A stretch of 23,299 nucleotides of DNA from Ga0077536 sp943370145 (GTDB lineage: Bacteria; Pseudomonadota; Gammaproteobacteria; Ga0077536), in NCBI GenBank assembly GCA_943370145.1, contig CALRPY020000069.1, forward strand, positions 1 through 23,299, in the 5' to 3' direction. Positions 13,706 through 20,333 of this stretch are shown in pieces. The notes beneath the pieces are model-generated. The model saw only the letters and a list, made by a program, of their open reading frames with translations, was not told the DNA's origin and did not search any database. The first letter of the stretch is position 1. The number at the start of each line of letters is the position of its first letter. Made by a program: the position numbers and the translations under genes.

Positions 13706-14803
13706 ATGACAAACACGCGGCTCGAGAACCTGCTGACGACCGCCGCCCTCGTGCTGCTGGTCGGCGGCTGTTTCGTGGTGCTGGCGCCGTTCCTGTCGGC
13801 GCTGCTGTGGGCCGTCATCGTCACCTTTTCGACCTGGGGCGCCTATGCCCGGGTGCACCAGGCGCTCGGTGGCCGCAAGACCCTCGCCGCGCTGGTGATG
13901 ACGCTGACGCTGGCGGCCGTGCTGGTGTTGCCGGTGGCCGCGGTGACGATGAAGCTCGGCGACAACGCGCAGAATCTCACCAGCGCGGTGACCGGCCTCG
14001 TGCAGGAAGGCGTGCCGCTGCCACCCGGCTGGGTCGGCGACATCCCGTGGGTCGGGCCCCGTCTGGAGCGCTACTGGCTGGAACTGCGCGCGCAGAGCGA
14101 GGCACGGGAGAACGCCGGACAGGTCATGCAGTGGCTCGAGAGCCAGGCGGCGCCGATCACGAAGTGGCTGCTCCAGCGTGGGCTCGCCTTCGGCCAGGCA
14201 CTGCTGCAACTGACGCTGGTGGTGCTCGCGGCGTTCTATCTCTATCGCGACGGGGTCGCCGTCGCGGGCCGTTTCAGCGCCGGCATGGAGCGGATTGCCG
14301 GGCAGCGCGCGCACGCGCTGATCGACCTCGCCGGACGCACGATCAAGGGCGTCGTCTACGGCATCCTGGGCACGGCGATCGCCCAGGGCACGGTCGCCGC
14401 GCTCGGCTTCGCGGTGGCCGGGGTCCCGGGCGCGCTGCTGCTCGGGCTCGTGACCTGTGTCGTCTCCATCGTGCCCGCGGGCCCGCCACTGATCTGGGTC
14501 CCCGCCGCCCTGTGGCTGGTGTCGCAGGGCGAAACCGGCTGGGCGGTGTTCATGTTCATCTGGGGCGCGTTCGCGATCAGCGGCATCGACAACGTCGTCA
14601 AGCCCTACCTCATCAGCCAGGGCGCCGCGCTGCCCTTCCTGCTGGTATTGCTCGGCGTCATCGGCGGCCTGCTGGCCTTCGGCTTCGTCGGCATCTTCCT
14701 CGGCCCCACCCTGCTCGCGGTGGGCTACGCGATGCTGCGCGAATGGACCCGTGGGGTCGGCCGGCTCGGCGCCGAGGAGCATTCGGCCGACCTGCCAGGC
14801 TGA
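13706..14803 (+). CDS. AI-2E family transporter (PerM/YdiK-like membrane protein)
   Basis: The 365-residue protein is strongly hydrophobic with about eight membrane segments, including two near the N-terminus (~10-35), one after the conserved KTLAALVMTLTLAAVLVLPV stretch, and a C-terminal group with GIDNVVKPYLIS and LGVIGGLLAFGFVGIFLGP. The last two are signatures of the AI-2E exporter/UPF0118 family. A periplasmic or cytoplasmic amphipathic domain lies around 90-165. Members have been implicated in export of autoinducer 2 and in ion antiport; the substrate here is unknown. The gene seems to have its own promoter with the -10 six bases upstream. A candidate small RNA gene follows on the same strand. 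Confidence 0.88.
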   Translation: MTNTRLENLLTTAALVLLVGGCFVVLAPFLSALLWAVIVTFSTWGAYARVHQALGGRKTLAALVMTLTLAAVLVLPVAAVTMKLGDNAQNLTSAVTGLVQEGVPLPPGWVGDIPWVGPRLERYWLELRAQSEARENAGQVMQWLESQAAPITKWLLQRGLAFGQALLQLTLVVLAAFYLYRDGVAVAGRFSAGMERIAGQRAHALIDLAGRTIKGVVYGILGTAIAQGTVAALGFAVAGVPGALLLGLVTCVVSIVPAGPPLIWVPAALWLVSQGETGWAVFMFIWGAFAISGIDNVVKPYLISQGAALPFLLVLLGVIGGLLAFGFVGIFLGPTLLAVGYAMLREWTRGVGRLGAEEHSADLPG

Positions 14804-14881
14804 GCGGGGTTCCGTCGCAGCGCTCGGTTATTTCGAGTCTTCGCGATCCTTAATCCGGATGGTTCCTGATTCCCAGCCACC

Positions 14882-14887
14882 TATCAT
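14882..14887 (+). promoter_or_regulatory. Possible -10 box of the candidate small RNA
   Basis: TATCAT matches the -10 consensus at five of six positions and lies 7 nt before the predicted RNA 5' end near 14894. No convincing -35 box is found at the right spacing, so the promoter call is tentative. Confidence 0.35.
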
Positions 14888-14893
14888 GCTCAT

Positions 14894-15032
14894 CACACGG
14901 TGACGGCGGCTTCCACAGCCCGCCCCTCCCTCGCGGCCCCTCCGCCGTCACCGCGCGGGCCGCTATCCCGCAACCCCCCCAATGTAGCGGCTCGTTGATC
15001 GCCCCGAAGGCCATGCCCTCGGGGTTTTTTTT
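14894..15032 (+). ncRNA. Candidate small RNA with C-rich hairpin loops
   Basis: Between the AI-2E transporter stop and a convergent minus-strand gene, the plus strand holds three consecutive stems. Stem 1 pairs CGGTGACGGCGG (14898-14909) perfectly with CCGCCGTCACCG (14942-14953), enclosing a 32-nt loop containing CGCCCCTCCCTCG. Stem 2 pairs GCGGGCCGCTA (14955-14965) with TAGCGGCTCGT (14985-14995), 11 pairs including two G-U, with a loop containing CAACCCCCCCAATG. Stem 3 is a strong intrinsic terminator. CCUCC-like loops can pair with Shine-Dalgarno sequences, as in C-rich-loop riboregulators. I do not recognise it as 6S, SRP, tmRNA or RNase P RNA. The predicted size is about 138 nt. Confidence 0.55.
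15002..15032 (+). terminator. Strong Rho-independent terminator
   Basis: CCCCGA (15002-15007) pairs with TCGGGG (15019-15024); inside, after an A-C mismatch, GGC (15009-15011) pairs with GCC (15015-15017) around a CAT loop. Eight T residues follow directly (15025-15032). This is the clearest terminator in the window. It ends 15 bases before the stop codon of the convergent gene at 15048. Confidence 0.9.
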
Positions 15033-15047
15033 ATGTGCGCGTTCGCG

Positions 15048-15377
15048 CTAGGGCGTCGCCAGGCGACGTCCGGTGCGAACCGTGCGCACCCTGCCCGAGC
15101 TGTCGCGCTCCCCGTGGCACTCAAAGATTTGCTCCTGCCAGCCGTAGACCTTGCGCGAAGCGACGACTGTCGGGGAGTCGACGCCGAAGTCGTGCACGTC
15201 GAGTTCGCGCGCGAGCGCGCGCTCGATGAAATCGCGGGCCGTCAGGCCGGCCTCGATCGACGCGCAGAAGTCCGCGACCTCCCGCTCCGCGCTGGCGGTG
15301 CGGTATTCGGTGTAGGCGACCGCGCCAATCAGCGCGAGCACCGGGGGAAACACGAGGGTGGCGAGGCGGCTGTTCAT
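15048..15377 (-). CDS. Small signal-anchored protein of unknown function
   Basis: The 109-residue product starts with a hydrophobic segment (LATLVFPPVLALIGAVAY, ~5-22) that could be a signal anchor, followed by a soluble, charged domain (YRTASAEREVADFCASIEAG and a second part with KVYGWQEQIFECHGE). Two cysteines, in DFCASI and FECHGE, could form a disulfide in the periplasm. I do not recognise a family. Its ATG overlaps the stop of the upstream lipase-like gene by four bases, so the two are translationally coupled, supporting a real gene. It has no clear Shine-Dalgarno of its own. Confidence 0.65.
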   Translation of the reverse strand: MNSRLATLVFPPVLALIGAVAYTEYRTASAEREVADFCASIEAGLTARDFIERALARELDVHDFGVDSPTVVASRKVYGWQEQIFECHGERDSSGRVRTVRTGRRLATP

Positions 15378-16162
15378 CGCGGCATCTTAGCGCGCCCGAA
15401 CGCGCCGTTGCGCAGGAAGGCAATCGTCTGCCGCGCGACGTCGCGCGAGTTCATGATGAACGTGTGCCCGTGCGCTACGACGAGGAAATCCCGCATGCCC
15501 GCGAGGCGCGTGCTGGCGACGGCGACCAGACCGTCGTCGGGACCCGGGATCCACGCGGAAAACACCGGGTAGACCGCGGTGCCGGCAATGATCCCGATCT
15601 CGACCGGCAACGGCGCCAGCCGCCCGGGCAGCGCGTCCTCGCCGGTGCCGAGCGCCTGGCCGGCGGGTCCCGTGAACCAGCGGAACCAGGGCGCGTCGCG
15701 CGCCCGCTCCGCGACGGCGCTGCCATGATTGGGCGGGGCAAGCATCACGACCCGCCCGAGGTCCGCCGGCAGCCCCCGCTGGAGCCAGGCGCGCACCAGT
15801 ATCCCGCCCAGCGAATGGGTGACGAAATGCACCGGCCGGTCGCCATCACGCCGGCATGCCGCGAAACCCTCGCCGACGACGGTCGCGAGCGCTTCGATGG
15901 GCCTGCTGCGCGACGGGTAGCCGAGGTTGTGGACAGCATAGCCCGCGTCCTCCAGTCGCCCCGCGAGCAGCGCCATCGACAGGCGCGTGCGGCCCAGGCC
16001 GTGCAGGGTGACGACGCATTCGGCGGCCTGCGCCGCCCGGGTCAGGCTGGCAACGGCCAGCAGTGCGAGCAGCGCGGCAAGGACACGGGTCACCGGGGCG
16101 CACCCGGCACTCGCGGTACGGCCGCGGCGGGCGATCAGGCGGGCGACGGGGCGAGCCGCCAT
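15374..16162 (-). CDS. Secreted lipase/esterase-like alpha/beta hydrolase
   Basis: The chain of 262 residues (from ATG 16162) has an HGLGRT oxyanion loop, the nucleophile elbow THSLGGILVRAWL, PPNHGS as in triacylglycerol lipases and PGAP1-like hydrolases, GPDDGLV with a candidate catalytic Asp, and HGHTFIM with the His. A signal peptide is visible: VTRVLAALLALLAVASLTRAAQA, with cleavage probable after AQA. Twenty-odd residues precede it when read from ATG 16162; a GTG at 16093 would start right at the signal peptide and remove the 28-bp overlap with the upstream mtfA-like gene. I leave both open. A periplasmic or secreted ester hydrolase is likely; the substrate is unknown. Confidence 0.82.
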   Translation of the reverse strand: MAARPVARLIARRGRTASAGCAPVTRVLAALLALLAVASLTRAAQAAECVVTLHGLGRTRLSMALLAGRLEDAGYAVHNLGYPSRSRPIEALATVVGEGFAACRRDGDRPVHFVTHSLGGILVRAWLQRGLPADLGRVVMLAPPNHGSAVAERARDAPWFRWFTGPAGQALGTGEDALPGRLAPLPVEIGIIAGTAVYPVFSAWIPGPDDGLVAVASTRLAGMRDFLVVAHGHTFIMNSRDVARQTIAFLRNGAFGRAKMPR

Positions 16163-16947
16163 GACGCGGTATCGAGGCCGTAATAGCGCCGGAATTCCGC
16201 GTAGAGCGCGGGGTGCCCGGCGGCGAGCGCGGCGCCCTGCTCGAAGAAGTGTTCGGTCACGACGGCGAAGAACTCGGCCGGCGACACCGCGCCGTAGTCG
16301 TCCAGGAGTTCGCCTTCGCCGCGCGCCAGTGCCGCAAACTCGCGGCCCAGCACCGCCGCCCAGGACTCGAGTTGCGCGGCATCCTGGAGCAGCGGCAGGC
16401 CTTCGCCAGCGTCGTTCTCGTCATCGAGCTTGTGCGCGAATTCGTGGAGGACGACGTTGTAGCCGTCGTCCGCGACATCGAGGCCGGCCTCGACGTCCGC
16501 CCAGGACAGGATGACCGGCCCGCCCGCCCAGGATTCGCCGGCACGCGTCTGCTCGCTGACGATCTCGACCTCGCCATCGTGATCGACGACGTCGACGACG
16601 AAGGCGTCCGGGTAGACCAGCACGCTCGTGAAACCGTCGAAGCGCGCGCGCTCGCGACGGCAGACGAGCAGGCAGGCCTGGGCGGCGATGATGTGTCGCA
16701 CCTCGTCGGTGATCTCGAAGCCGTCGCAGCCGACGAAGCGCTTTTCGAGCAGGAAAAGCCGCATCGCCCGGTGCAGCGCGGGCTTCAGTCCGGGCGGCAG
16801 CGCCCGGTACAACGGCACGCGGCCCTCGAGCATCGCGAGCGTGGCCGCCGTGAACGGCGCCTCGAGCGCGGCCTCACGGCGTTGGCGCAGCGCCCGCCAG
16901 GCGGCGGCCGCGAGCAGCGTGAATCCCAGCGCGAGCACGGCCCACAT
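16135..16947 (-). CDS. mtfA: MtfA-like zinc-dependent peptidase
   Basis: The 270-residue product matches MtfA (265 in E. coli). The zinc motif H168-EFAH-172 sits in VVLHEFAHKLDDENDAG, and the third-ligand/helix region is EFFAVVTEHFF (225-235). Conserved FEITDEVRHIIAAQACLL and VILSWADV are present. E. coli MtfA is an aminopeptidase-like enzyme that binds the repressor Mlc and so affects glucose PTS genes. Here an N-terminal membrane segment (WAVLALGFTLLAAAAW, 2-17) precedes the domain. ATG 16947 is the only sensible start; longer in-frame extensions run into the upstream hydrolase gene. No Shine-Dalgarno is evident. Its 3' end may overlap the lipase-like start. Confidence 0.9.
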   Translation of the reverse strand: MWAVLALGFTLLAAAAWRALRQRREAALEAPFTAATLAMLEGRVPLYRALPPGLKPALHRAMRLFLLEKRFVGCDGFEITDEVRHIIAAQACLLVCRRERARFDGFTSVLVYPDAFVVDVVDHDGEVEIVSEQTRAGESWAGGPVILSWADVEAGLDVADDGYNVVLHEFAHKLDDENDAGEGLPLLQDAAQLESWAAVLGREFAALARGEGELLDDYGAVSPAEFFAVVTEHFFEQGAALAAGHPALYAEFRRYYGLDTASWRLAPSPA

Positions 16948-16976
16948 GATCGCGTGCGTCGCCGCGGCGACGGGCC

Positions 16977-17876
16977 TCAGCCGCGGCGCGCGGGCAGTGC
17001 GGCGACGAAGCGGTCGATCTCCGCCGCGACCCGGGTGCGCCCGCTGCCGGTGATGATGGAATAGTGGTTGGTGTCGGCGATTTCGCGGTGGGCGAGATTG
17101 GGGATCCGCGCGCACTTGTCGGCGACGGCGCTCGCCGGCAGCAGCGGCTGCGGCTGGTTCAGCAGGCCGCGCGGCGCGGTCAGCAGCAGCATGGGCACTG
17201 CAATGCCGTCGATCAGCGTCACCATCGCGGGCGACAAGGGGCCGTAGGCATCGACCTTCACCGCCTCCGCGTTCACGCGCGAATGCATCGCCGGCGCCTC
17301 GCCGGCGAGATCGTAATCGACATAGGCCTCGACGTACGCGTTCCAGGCGCCCGCGTCCTGGAAGGCCGGGTGTTGCCGCCAGAACTCGCGATAGGCCTCG
17401 GCGTCGGCGAAGCGCATGTCGAGGCGCGCCAGCGCGGGTCCCAGCACACCCTTGATCACCTGCTCGGGCGTCGCGCCCTCGCGCAGCGGCAGCGCGATAC
17501 CCCCGTCGACGAGCACGATGCCGCGCACGCGCGCCGGATGCGCCTGCGCCAGTTCCAGCGCGATGTAGGCGCCGAGCGAGTGCCCCACGAGCACCGCGTC
17601 CGCAATGCCGTAGTGGTCCATCGTCGTCACGAGATCAGCGACATGGCTGGCGAAACCGTAGGGCGGCGGCAGCGCGTTGCTCTGCCCGCGGCCGCGCAGG
17701 TCGGGCGCGTAGACGGCGTGGTCGGCGGCCAGCGCGTCGACGACACCGGGCCAGGCGAGGTGGGAGGCGGTGATGCCGTGGATCGCGAGCAGGGTCTCGC
17801 CGCTGCCGGCCCAATGGGCCACGGTGTAATCGCCACCGGCGACGGGAATTTTCTCGGTCACTTTCGCGCGCGGCAT
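16977..17876 (-). CDS. Alpha/beta hydrolase of unknown substrate
   Basis: The 299-residue protein has the standard fold: HGITASHLAW oxyanion loop, PDLRGRGQS, GHSLGAYIALELAQ with the Ser nucleophile, VLVDGG, and the terminal His in TNHYSIITG. A lid-like helical insertion spans roughly residues 135-215. Close families include esterases, lipases and C-C bond hydrolases, and the motifs do not choose between them. AAGGA lies 5 nt before ATG 17876, which decides the start over longer in-frame possibilities to 17981. Its upstream region is shared with the divergent flavodoxin-like gene (94 bp). The mtfA-like gene follows 29 bp downstream. Confidence 0.85.
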   Translation of the reverse strand: MPRAKVTEKIPVAGGDYTVAHWAGSGETLLAIHGITASHLAWPGVVDALAADHAVYAPDLRGRGQSNALPPPYGFASHVADLVTTMDHYGIADAVLVGHSLGAYIALELAQAHPARVRGIVLVDGGIALPLREGATPEQVIKGVLGPALARLDMRFADAEAYREFWRQHPAFQDAGAWNAYVEAYVDYDLAGEAPAMHSRVNAEAVKVDAYGPLSPAMVTLIDGIAVPMLLLTAPRGLLNQPQPLLPASAVADKCARIPNLAHREIADTNHYSIITGSGRTRVAAEIDRFVAALPARRG

Positions 17877-17958
17877 CGCAGTCCTTTCGGCAGACGGGAA
17901 GGCCTGAAGTCTATCGGGCCGGGACGCACCGGCGATAGTCGGGCCGCGCGCCCGGGCG

Positions 17959-17964
17959 GATAAT
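17959..17964 (+). promoter_or_regulatory. -10 box close to the flavodoxin-like start (possible leaderless mRNA)
   Basis: GATAAT matches the -10 consensus at five of six positions and ends six bases before ATG 17971, so the mRNA would start at about the start codon. The best -35 (TAGTCG, 17936-17941, 17-nt spacer) is poor. No Shine-Dalgarno is present. Confidence 0.4.
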
Positions 17965-17970
17965 CGGCGC

Positions 17971-18438
17971 ATGACCCGCAAACGCCTGCTCGTCGTCTAC
18001 CACAGCCAGACCGGCACCACCCGGCGAATGCTGGAGGCGGCGCTGCGCGGCGCGCGCAATGAGGCGGTCAACGGCGTGGACTGCGTGGTGCGCGAGGCCC
18101 TCGAGGCCACGACGGATGACGTACTGGCGGCGCAGGGCATCCTCCTCGGCACGCCCGAGAATTTCGGCTACATGTCGGGCGCGCTCAAGGTGTTTTTCGA
18201 GCGCGTCTACTACCCCTGCCTCGAGCACACCCAGGGCCTGCCCTACGCCCTCTTCATCCGCGCCGGCAATGACGGTCGCGGGGCGCTCGCGAGCGTCGAG
18301 CGCATCGTCACCGGCCTGCGCTGGCGGCGCGTCGCGGCACCCGTGATCCTTGCCGGCGAATTCGATCCGGCGCGGCTCGCGGACTGCGAGGAACTGGGCC
18401 TGACGATGGCAGCCGGCCTCGAGGCTGGCGTGTTCTGA
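17971..18438 (+). CDS. Flavodoxin / NAD(P)H-quinone-reductase-like flavoprotein
   Basis: The 155-residue protein has the flavodoxin fold. LLVVYHSQTGTTRRMLEA contains the FMN phosphate loop (SQTGTTR), and GILLGTPENFGYMSGALKVF with the following FFERVYYPC resembles the second FMN loop of WrbA/flavodoxin-like proteins. The chain is shorter than WrbA (198) and near bacterial flavodoxins in size. It may serve as an electron carrier or small reductase; the next gene on the strand is a Rieske oxygenase 201 bp on, but an independent regulatory site lies between, so pairing is only a possibility. Confidence 0.82.
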   Translation: MTRKRLLVVYHSQTGTTRRMLEAALRGARNEAVNGVDCVVREALEATTDDVLAAQGILLGTPENFGYMSGALKVFFERVYYPCLEHTQGLPYALFIRAGNDGRGALASVERIVTGLRWRRVAAPVILAGEFDPARLADCEELGLTMAAGLEAGVF

Positions 18439-18483
18439 CAGCCCGCGGGGACGTGTCGGACAAACGCCACTGCGCACCCCGGT

Positions 18484-18497
18484 TTGACCTGGATCAC
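18484..18497 (+). promoter_or_regulatory. FNR/Anr-like binding site upstream of the Rieske oxygenase
   Basis: TTGACCTGGATCAC matches the FNR/Anr consensus TTGAT-N4-ATCAA at 8 of 10 defined positions (TTGAC and ATCAC half-sites). It lies 46 bp after the flavodoxin-like stop and about 143 bp before ATG 18640. A weak TACGTA at 18517-18522 could be a -10 box. No FNR-family regulator with a DNA-binding domain is in the window. Confidence 0.4.
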
Positions 18498-18639
18498 GGT
18501 CTGCCCACGCAGGACCTACGTAGCCTTGCAGCAGGCGCGGCCGGGTCGCACGCGAACGAATTCTGGGATTTTCCGGCCCTGCGCGGCACTATAGGACAAT
18601 CATGAGGTCCCACCGGGGCCGGCTCACAGGGAACAGGAC

Positions 18640-19716
18640 ATGCAAGAAAACACGGCCCGCGTTGCCCCGCTCGATCCGCAGACACTCGTACGCGATATCC
18701 GGAAAACGGCGCTGGCCCCCGATTTCTGGTACCCGGTCGCGCGGAGTGTCGAGGTCAGGCGCGGCAAGGCCCATGCATGCGCCTTTGCCGGCGAACCGAT
18801 CGTGCTCGTGCGCGGCGCGGGCGATCGCGTGTTTGCGCTCGAAGACCGCTGCGCGCACCGCCAGGTGCCGCTGAGCACCGGCGTCGTCGACGGTGACGGG
18901 CTGCGCTGCGGCTACCACGGCTGGACCTATGCCGCGGACGGCAAGTGCGTGAACGTGCCGTACATCAGTGACTGCGGCACGCGGCCGAACAGCGTGCGGA
19001 GCTATCCCTGCCGCGAGGCTTACGGCCTCGTGTTCGTGTTTCCCGGTGAGATGTCGAAGGCGGAAAGCGTCGCGTTCCCGGACGTGCCGTCGGCGAACGA
19101 CCGCGCCTACAAGACGCGCTATCTCAACCGCCGCGTCGGCTGTCATTACAGCTTCATGCACGAGAACCTGATGGATATGAACCACCAGTTCCTGCACCGC
19201 AAGCTGATGGGCGGCATCAAGACGATCTTTCTCGGCAGCCGCGTCGGCGACACCTGGGCCGAGGCGACCTACACCTTCAAGCGCAACGCCGGCAAGCAGC
19301 CGCTCGGCGAGAAATTCATGCTCAATCGCAAGGAGCAGCCGAAGGAAGGCGAGCGCGACACGATGGTGATCCGCACCGAGTACCCTTACCAGACGCTGCG
19401 CTTCTGGACAGCGGGCAGCGAACACCCCGCGCTCGATCTCTGGAACTGCTACATCCCGGTCGACCGCGCGCAGCGCATCAACCACACCTACGGGCTGATG
19501 ATGATAAGAAGGCCGTCGATACCCGGCCTGCTGGAGCTGTTCTGGCCCTTCATCGTGTGGTTCACGAACGGCATCTTCGCCGAGGACCGCTGGATCTGCG
19601 AACTGGAGCAGGCCGCGTTCGACGCGCAGGGCAAGGACTGCAACCAGGAGATCTTTCCCGCGATCAGGAACCTGCGCCGCGTACTCGTGGACAACGGCAG
19701 GCCGCTGGAGGCCTGA
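18640..19716 (+). CDS. Rieske-type ring-hydroxylating oxygenase, alpha subunit-like
   Basis: The 358-residue protein has an N-terminal Rieske domain, CAHR (Cys71, His73) and CGYHGW (Cys90, His93), binding [2Fe-2S]. The catalytic domain carries the mononuclear-iron motif HENLMDMNHQFLHR (His182 and His186, bridging Asp179); Asp in AEDRWICE near residue 318 may be the third ligand. It has the length of single-component-type (vanillate demethylase/pheophorbide-oxygenase-like) rather than large dioxygenase alpha subunits (~450). No beta subunit, ferredoxin or reductase gene adjoins it, so it probably draws electrons from a partner elsewhere. ATG 18640 has GGGA and AGGA just upstream. The substrate cannot be inferred. 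Confidence 0.9.
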   Translation: MQENTARVAPLDPQTLVRDIRKTALAPDFWYPVARSVEVRRGKAHACAFAGEPIVLVRGAGDRVFALEDRCAHRQVPLSTGVVDGDGLRCGYHGWTYAADGKCVNVPYISDCGTRPNSVRSYPCREAYGLVFVFPGEMSKAESVAFPDVPSANDRAYKTRYLNRRVGCHYSFMHENLMDMNHQFLHRKLMGGIKTIFLGSRVGDTWAEATYTFKRNAGKQPLGEKFMLNRKEQPKEGERDTMVIRTEYPYQTLRFWTAGSEHPALDLWNCYIPVDRAQRINHTYGLMMIRRPSIPGLLELFWPFIVWFTNGIFAEDRWICELEQAAFDAQGKDCNQEIFPAIRNLRRVLVDNGRPLEA

Positions 19717-19732
19717 GCGTTCGGCCACTGTT

Positions 19733-19763
19733 CACCTCTCCCGTCCTGGGAGAGGCGAAGATC
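19733..19763. repeat. Partial palindromic repeat unit beside copy 2
   Basis: CCTCTCCC (19735-19742) and GGGAGAGG (19748-19755) form a hairpin followed by CGAAGATC, the same end sequence as the full unit of copy 1. It looks like a collapsed or end-only copy placed tandemly before the complete copy 2, ten bases upstream of it. Confidence 0.75.
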
Positions 19764-19773
19764 CGACACTCTT

Positions 19774-19908
19774 CACCTCTCCCGTCCTGGGAGAGGTCGA
19801 CGCCGATGGCGGCGGGTGAGGGTGGCATGAACCGGCGCTGCGACTATCGGACGCGACCCTCACCCGTCCGCTGCGCGGCCGGCCTCTCCCGAGGCGGGAG
19901 AGGCGAAG
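19774..19908. repeat. Nested palindromic intergenic repeat, copy 2
   Basis: This 135-bp unit has the same order as the reverse complement of 5595-5725: hairpin CCTCTCCC/GGGAGAGG (19776-19783, 19789-19796), GTCGACGCCG, GCGGGTGAGGGT (19812-19823), ACCCTCACCC (19856-19865), and hairpin CCTCTCCC/GGGAGAGG (19883-19890, 19896-19903), ending CGAAG. By eye the first ~53 bases differ from copy 1 at three positions; the central ~35 bases diverge more. It lies between the convergent Rieske oxygenase and cyclic-nucleotide-binding genes. Confidence 0.9.
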
Positions 19909-19944
19909 AGCCGGGCTGCGCGTCTCCAGCGCGCGCGGCGACCC

Positions 19945-20316
19945 TCAGCTGACGGTGTCGTCCATCGCGCGCAGTCGCGCCGCCAGCAGGCGCAGCAGGC
20001 CCAGCGCGAAATAGGGCGTCTGCCCGACCAGGAACAGGAAGCGCCGCTCGTCGATCGCGACCAGCCGTGCCGCTGAATGCGCGACGGCCTGCGCGTTGCG
20101 CGGGCGGTTTTCGACCAGCGCCATCTCGCCGAAGACCTCGCCCGCGCGCAGCCGCTGCACCCGGCGACCGTGGACGAGGATGTCGACCTCGCCGTCGAGG
20201 ATCACGTAGAGGCTGTCGCCGGGGTCGCCCTCGCTGAAAATCCTGGTGCCGGCGTCAACGCCATAGGCGCCATCGTCGTTGCGGAACATCTGCGCGAAAT
20301 CGATTTCGGTGTTCAT
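19945..20316 (-). CDS. Single-domain cyclic-nucleotide-binding (Crp-like N-domain) protein
   Basis: The 123-residue protein is a lone cNMP-binding domain. GTRIFSEGDPGDSLYVILDGEVDI (23-46) is the characteristic beta-roll, and FGEMALVENRPRNAQAVA (62-79) is the phosphate-binding cassette with Glu64 and Arg73 in the ligand-contact positions. A C-terminal helix (ALGLLRLLAARLRAMDD) ends the chain and there is no helix-turn-helix, so it is not a Crp-type transcription factor. It may be a second-messenger sensor acting through protein contacts. It starts 17 bp after the isomerase stop, suggesting one transcript. The Shine-Dalgarno is weak (AAAGAG). Confidence 0.88.
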   Translation of the reverse strand: MNTEIDFAQMFRNDDGAYGVDAGTRIFSEGDPGDSLYVILDGEVDILVHGRRVQRLRAGEVFGEMALVENRPRNAQAVAHSAARLVAIDERRFLFLVGQTPYFALGLLRLLAARLRAMDDTVS

Positions 20317-20333
20317 GCGGGGCTCTTTCGGGC

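Noticed and set aside
12443..14782. 779-codon open frame on the minus strand opposite the glycosyltransferase and AI-2E transporter
   Set aside because: His/Arg/Gln-rich translation without motifs; it is the antisense shadow of two well-supported plus-strand genes, as expected at high GC.
14894..15032. 6S RNA, SRP RNA or tmRNA identity for the structured intergenic region
   Set aside because: It lacks the long bulged single-hairpin form of 6S, the GGAAGCA-type tip of SRP RNA and the tRNA-like ends of tmRNA.
19733..19908. CRISPR-like repetition of CCTCTCCC/GGGAGAGG
   Set aside because: Units are irregularly spaced, palindromic and not separated by uniform spacers; no cas genes are present.
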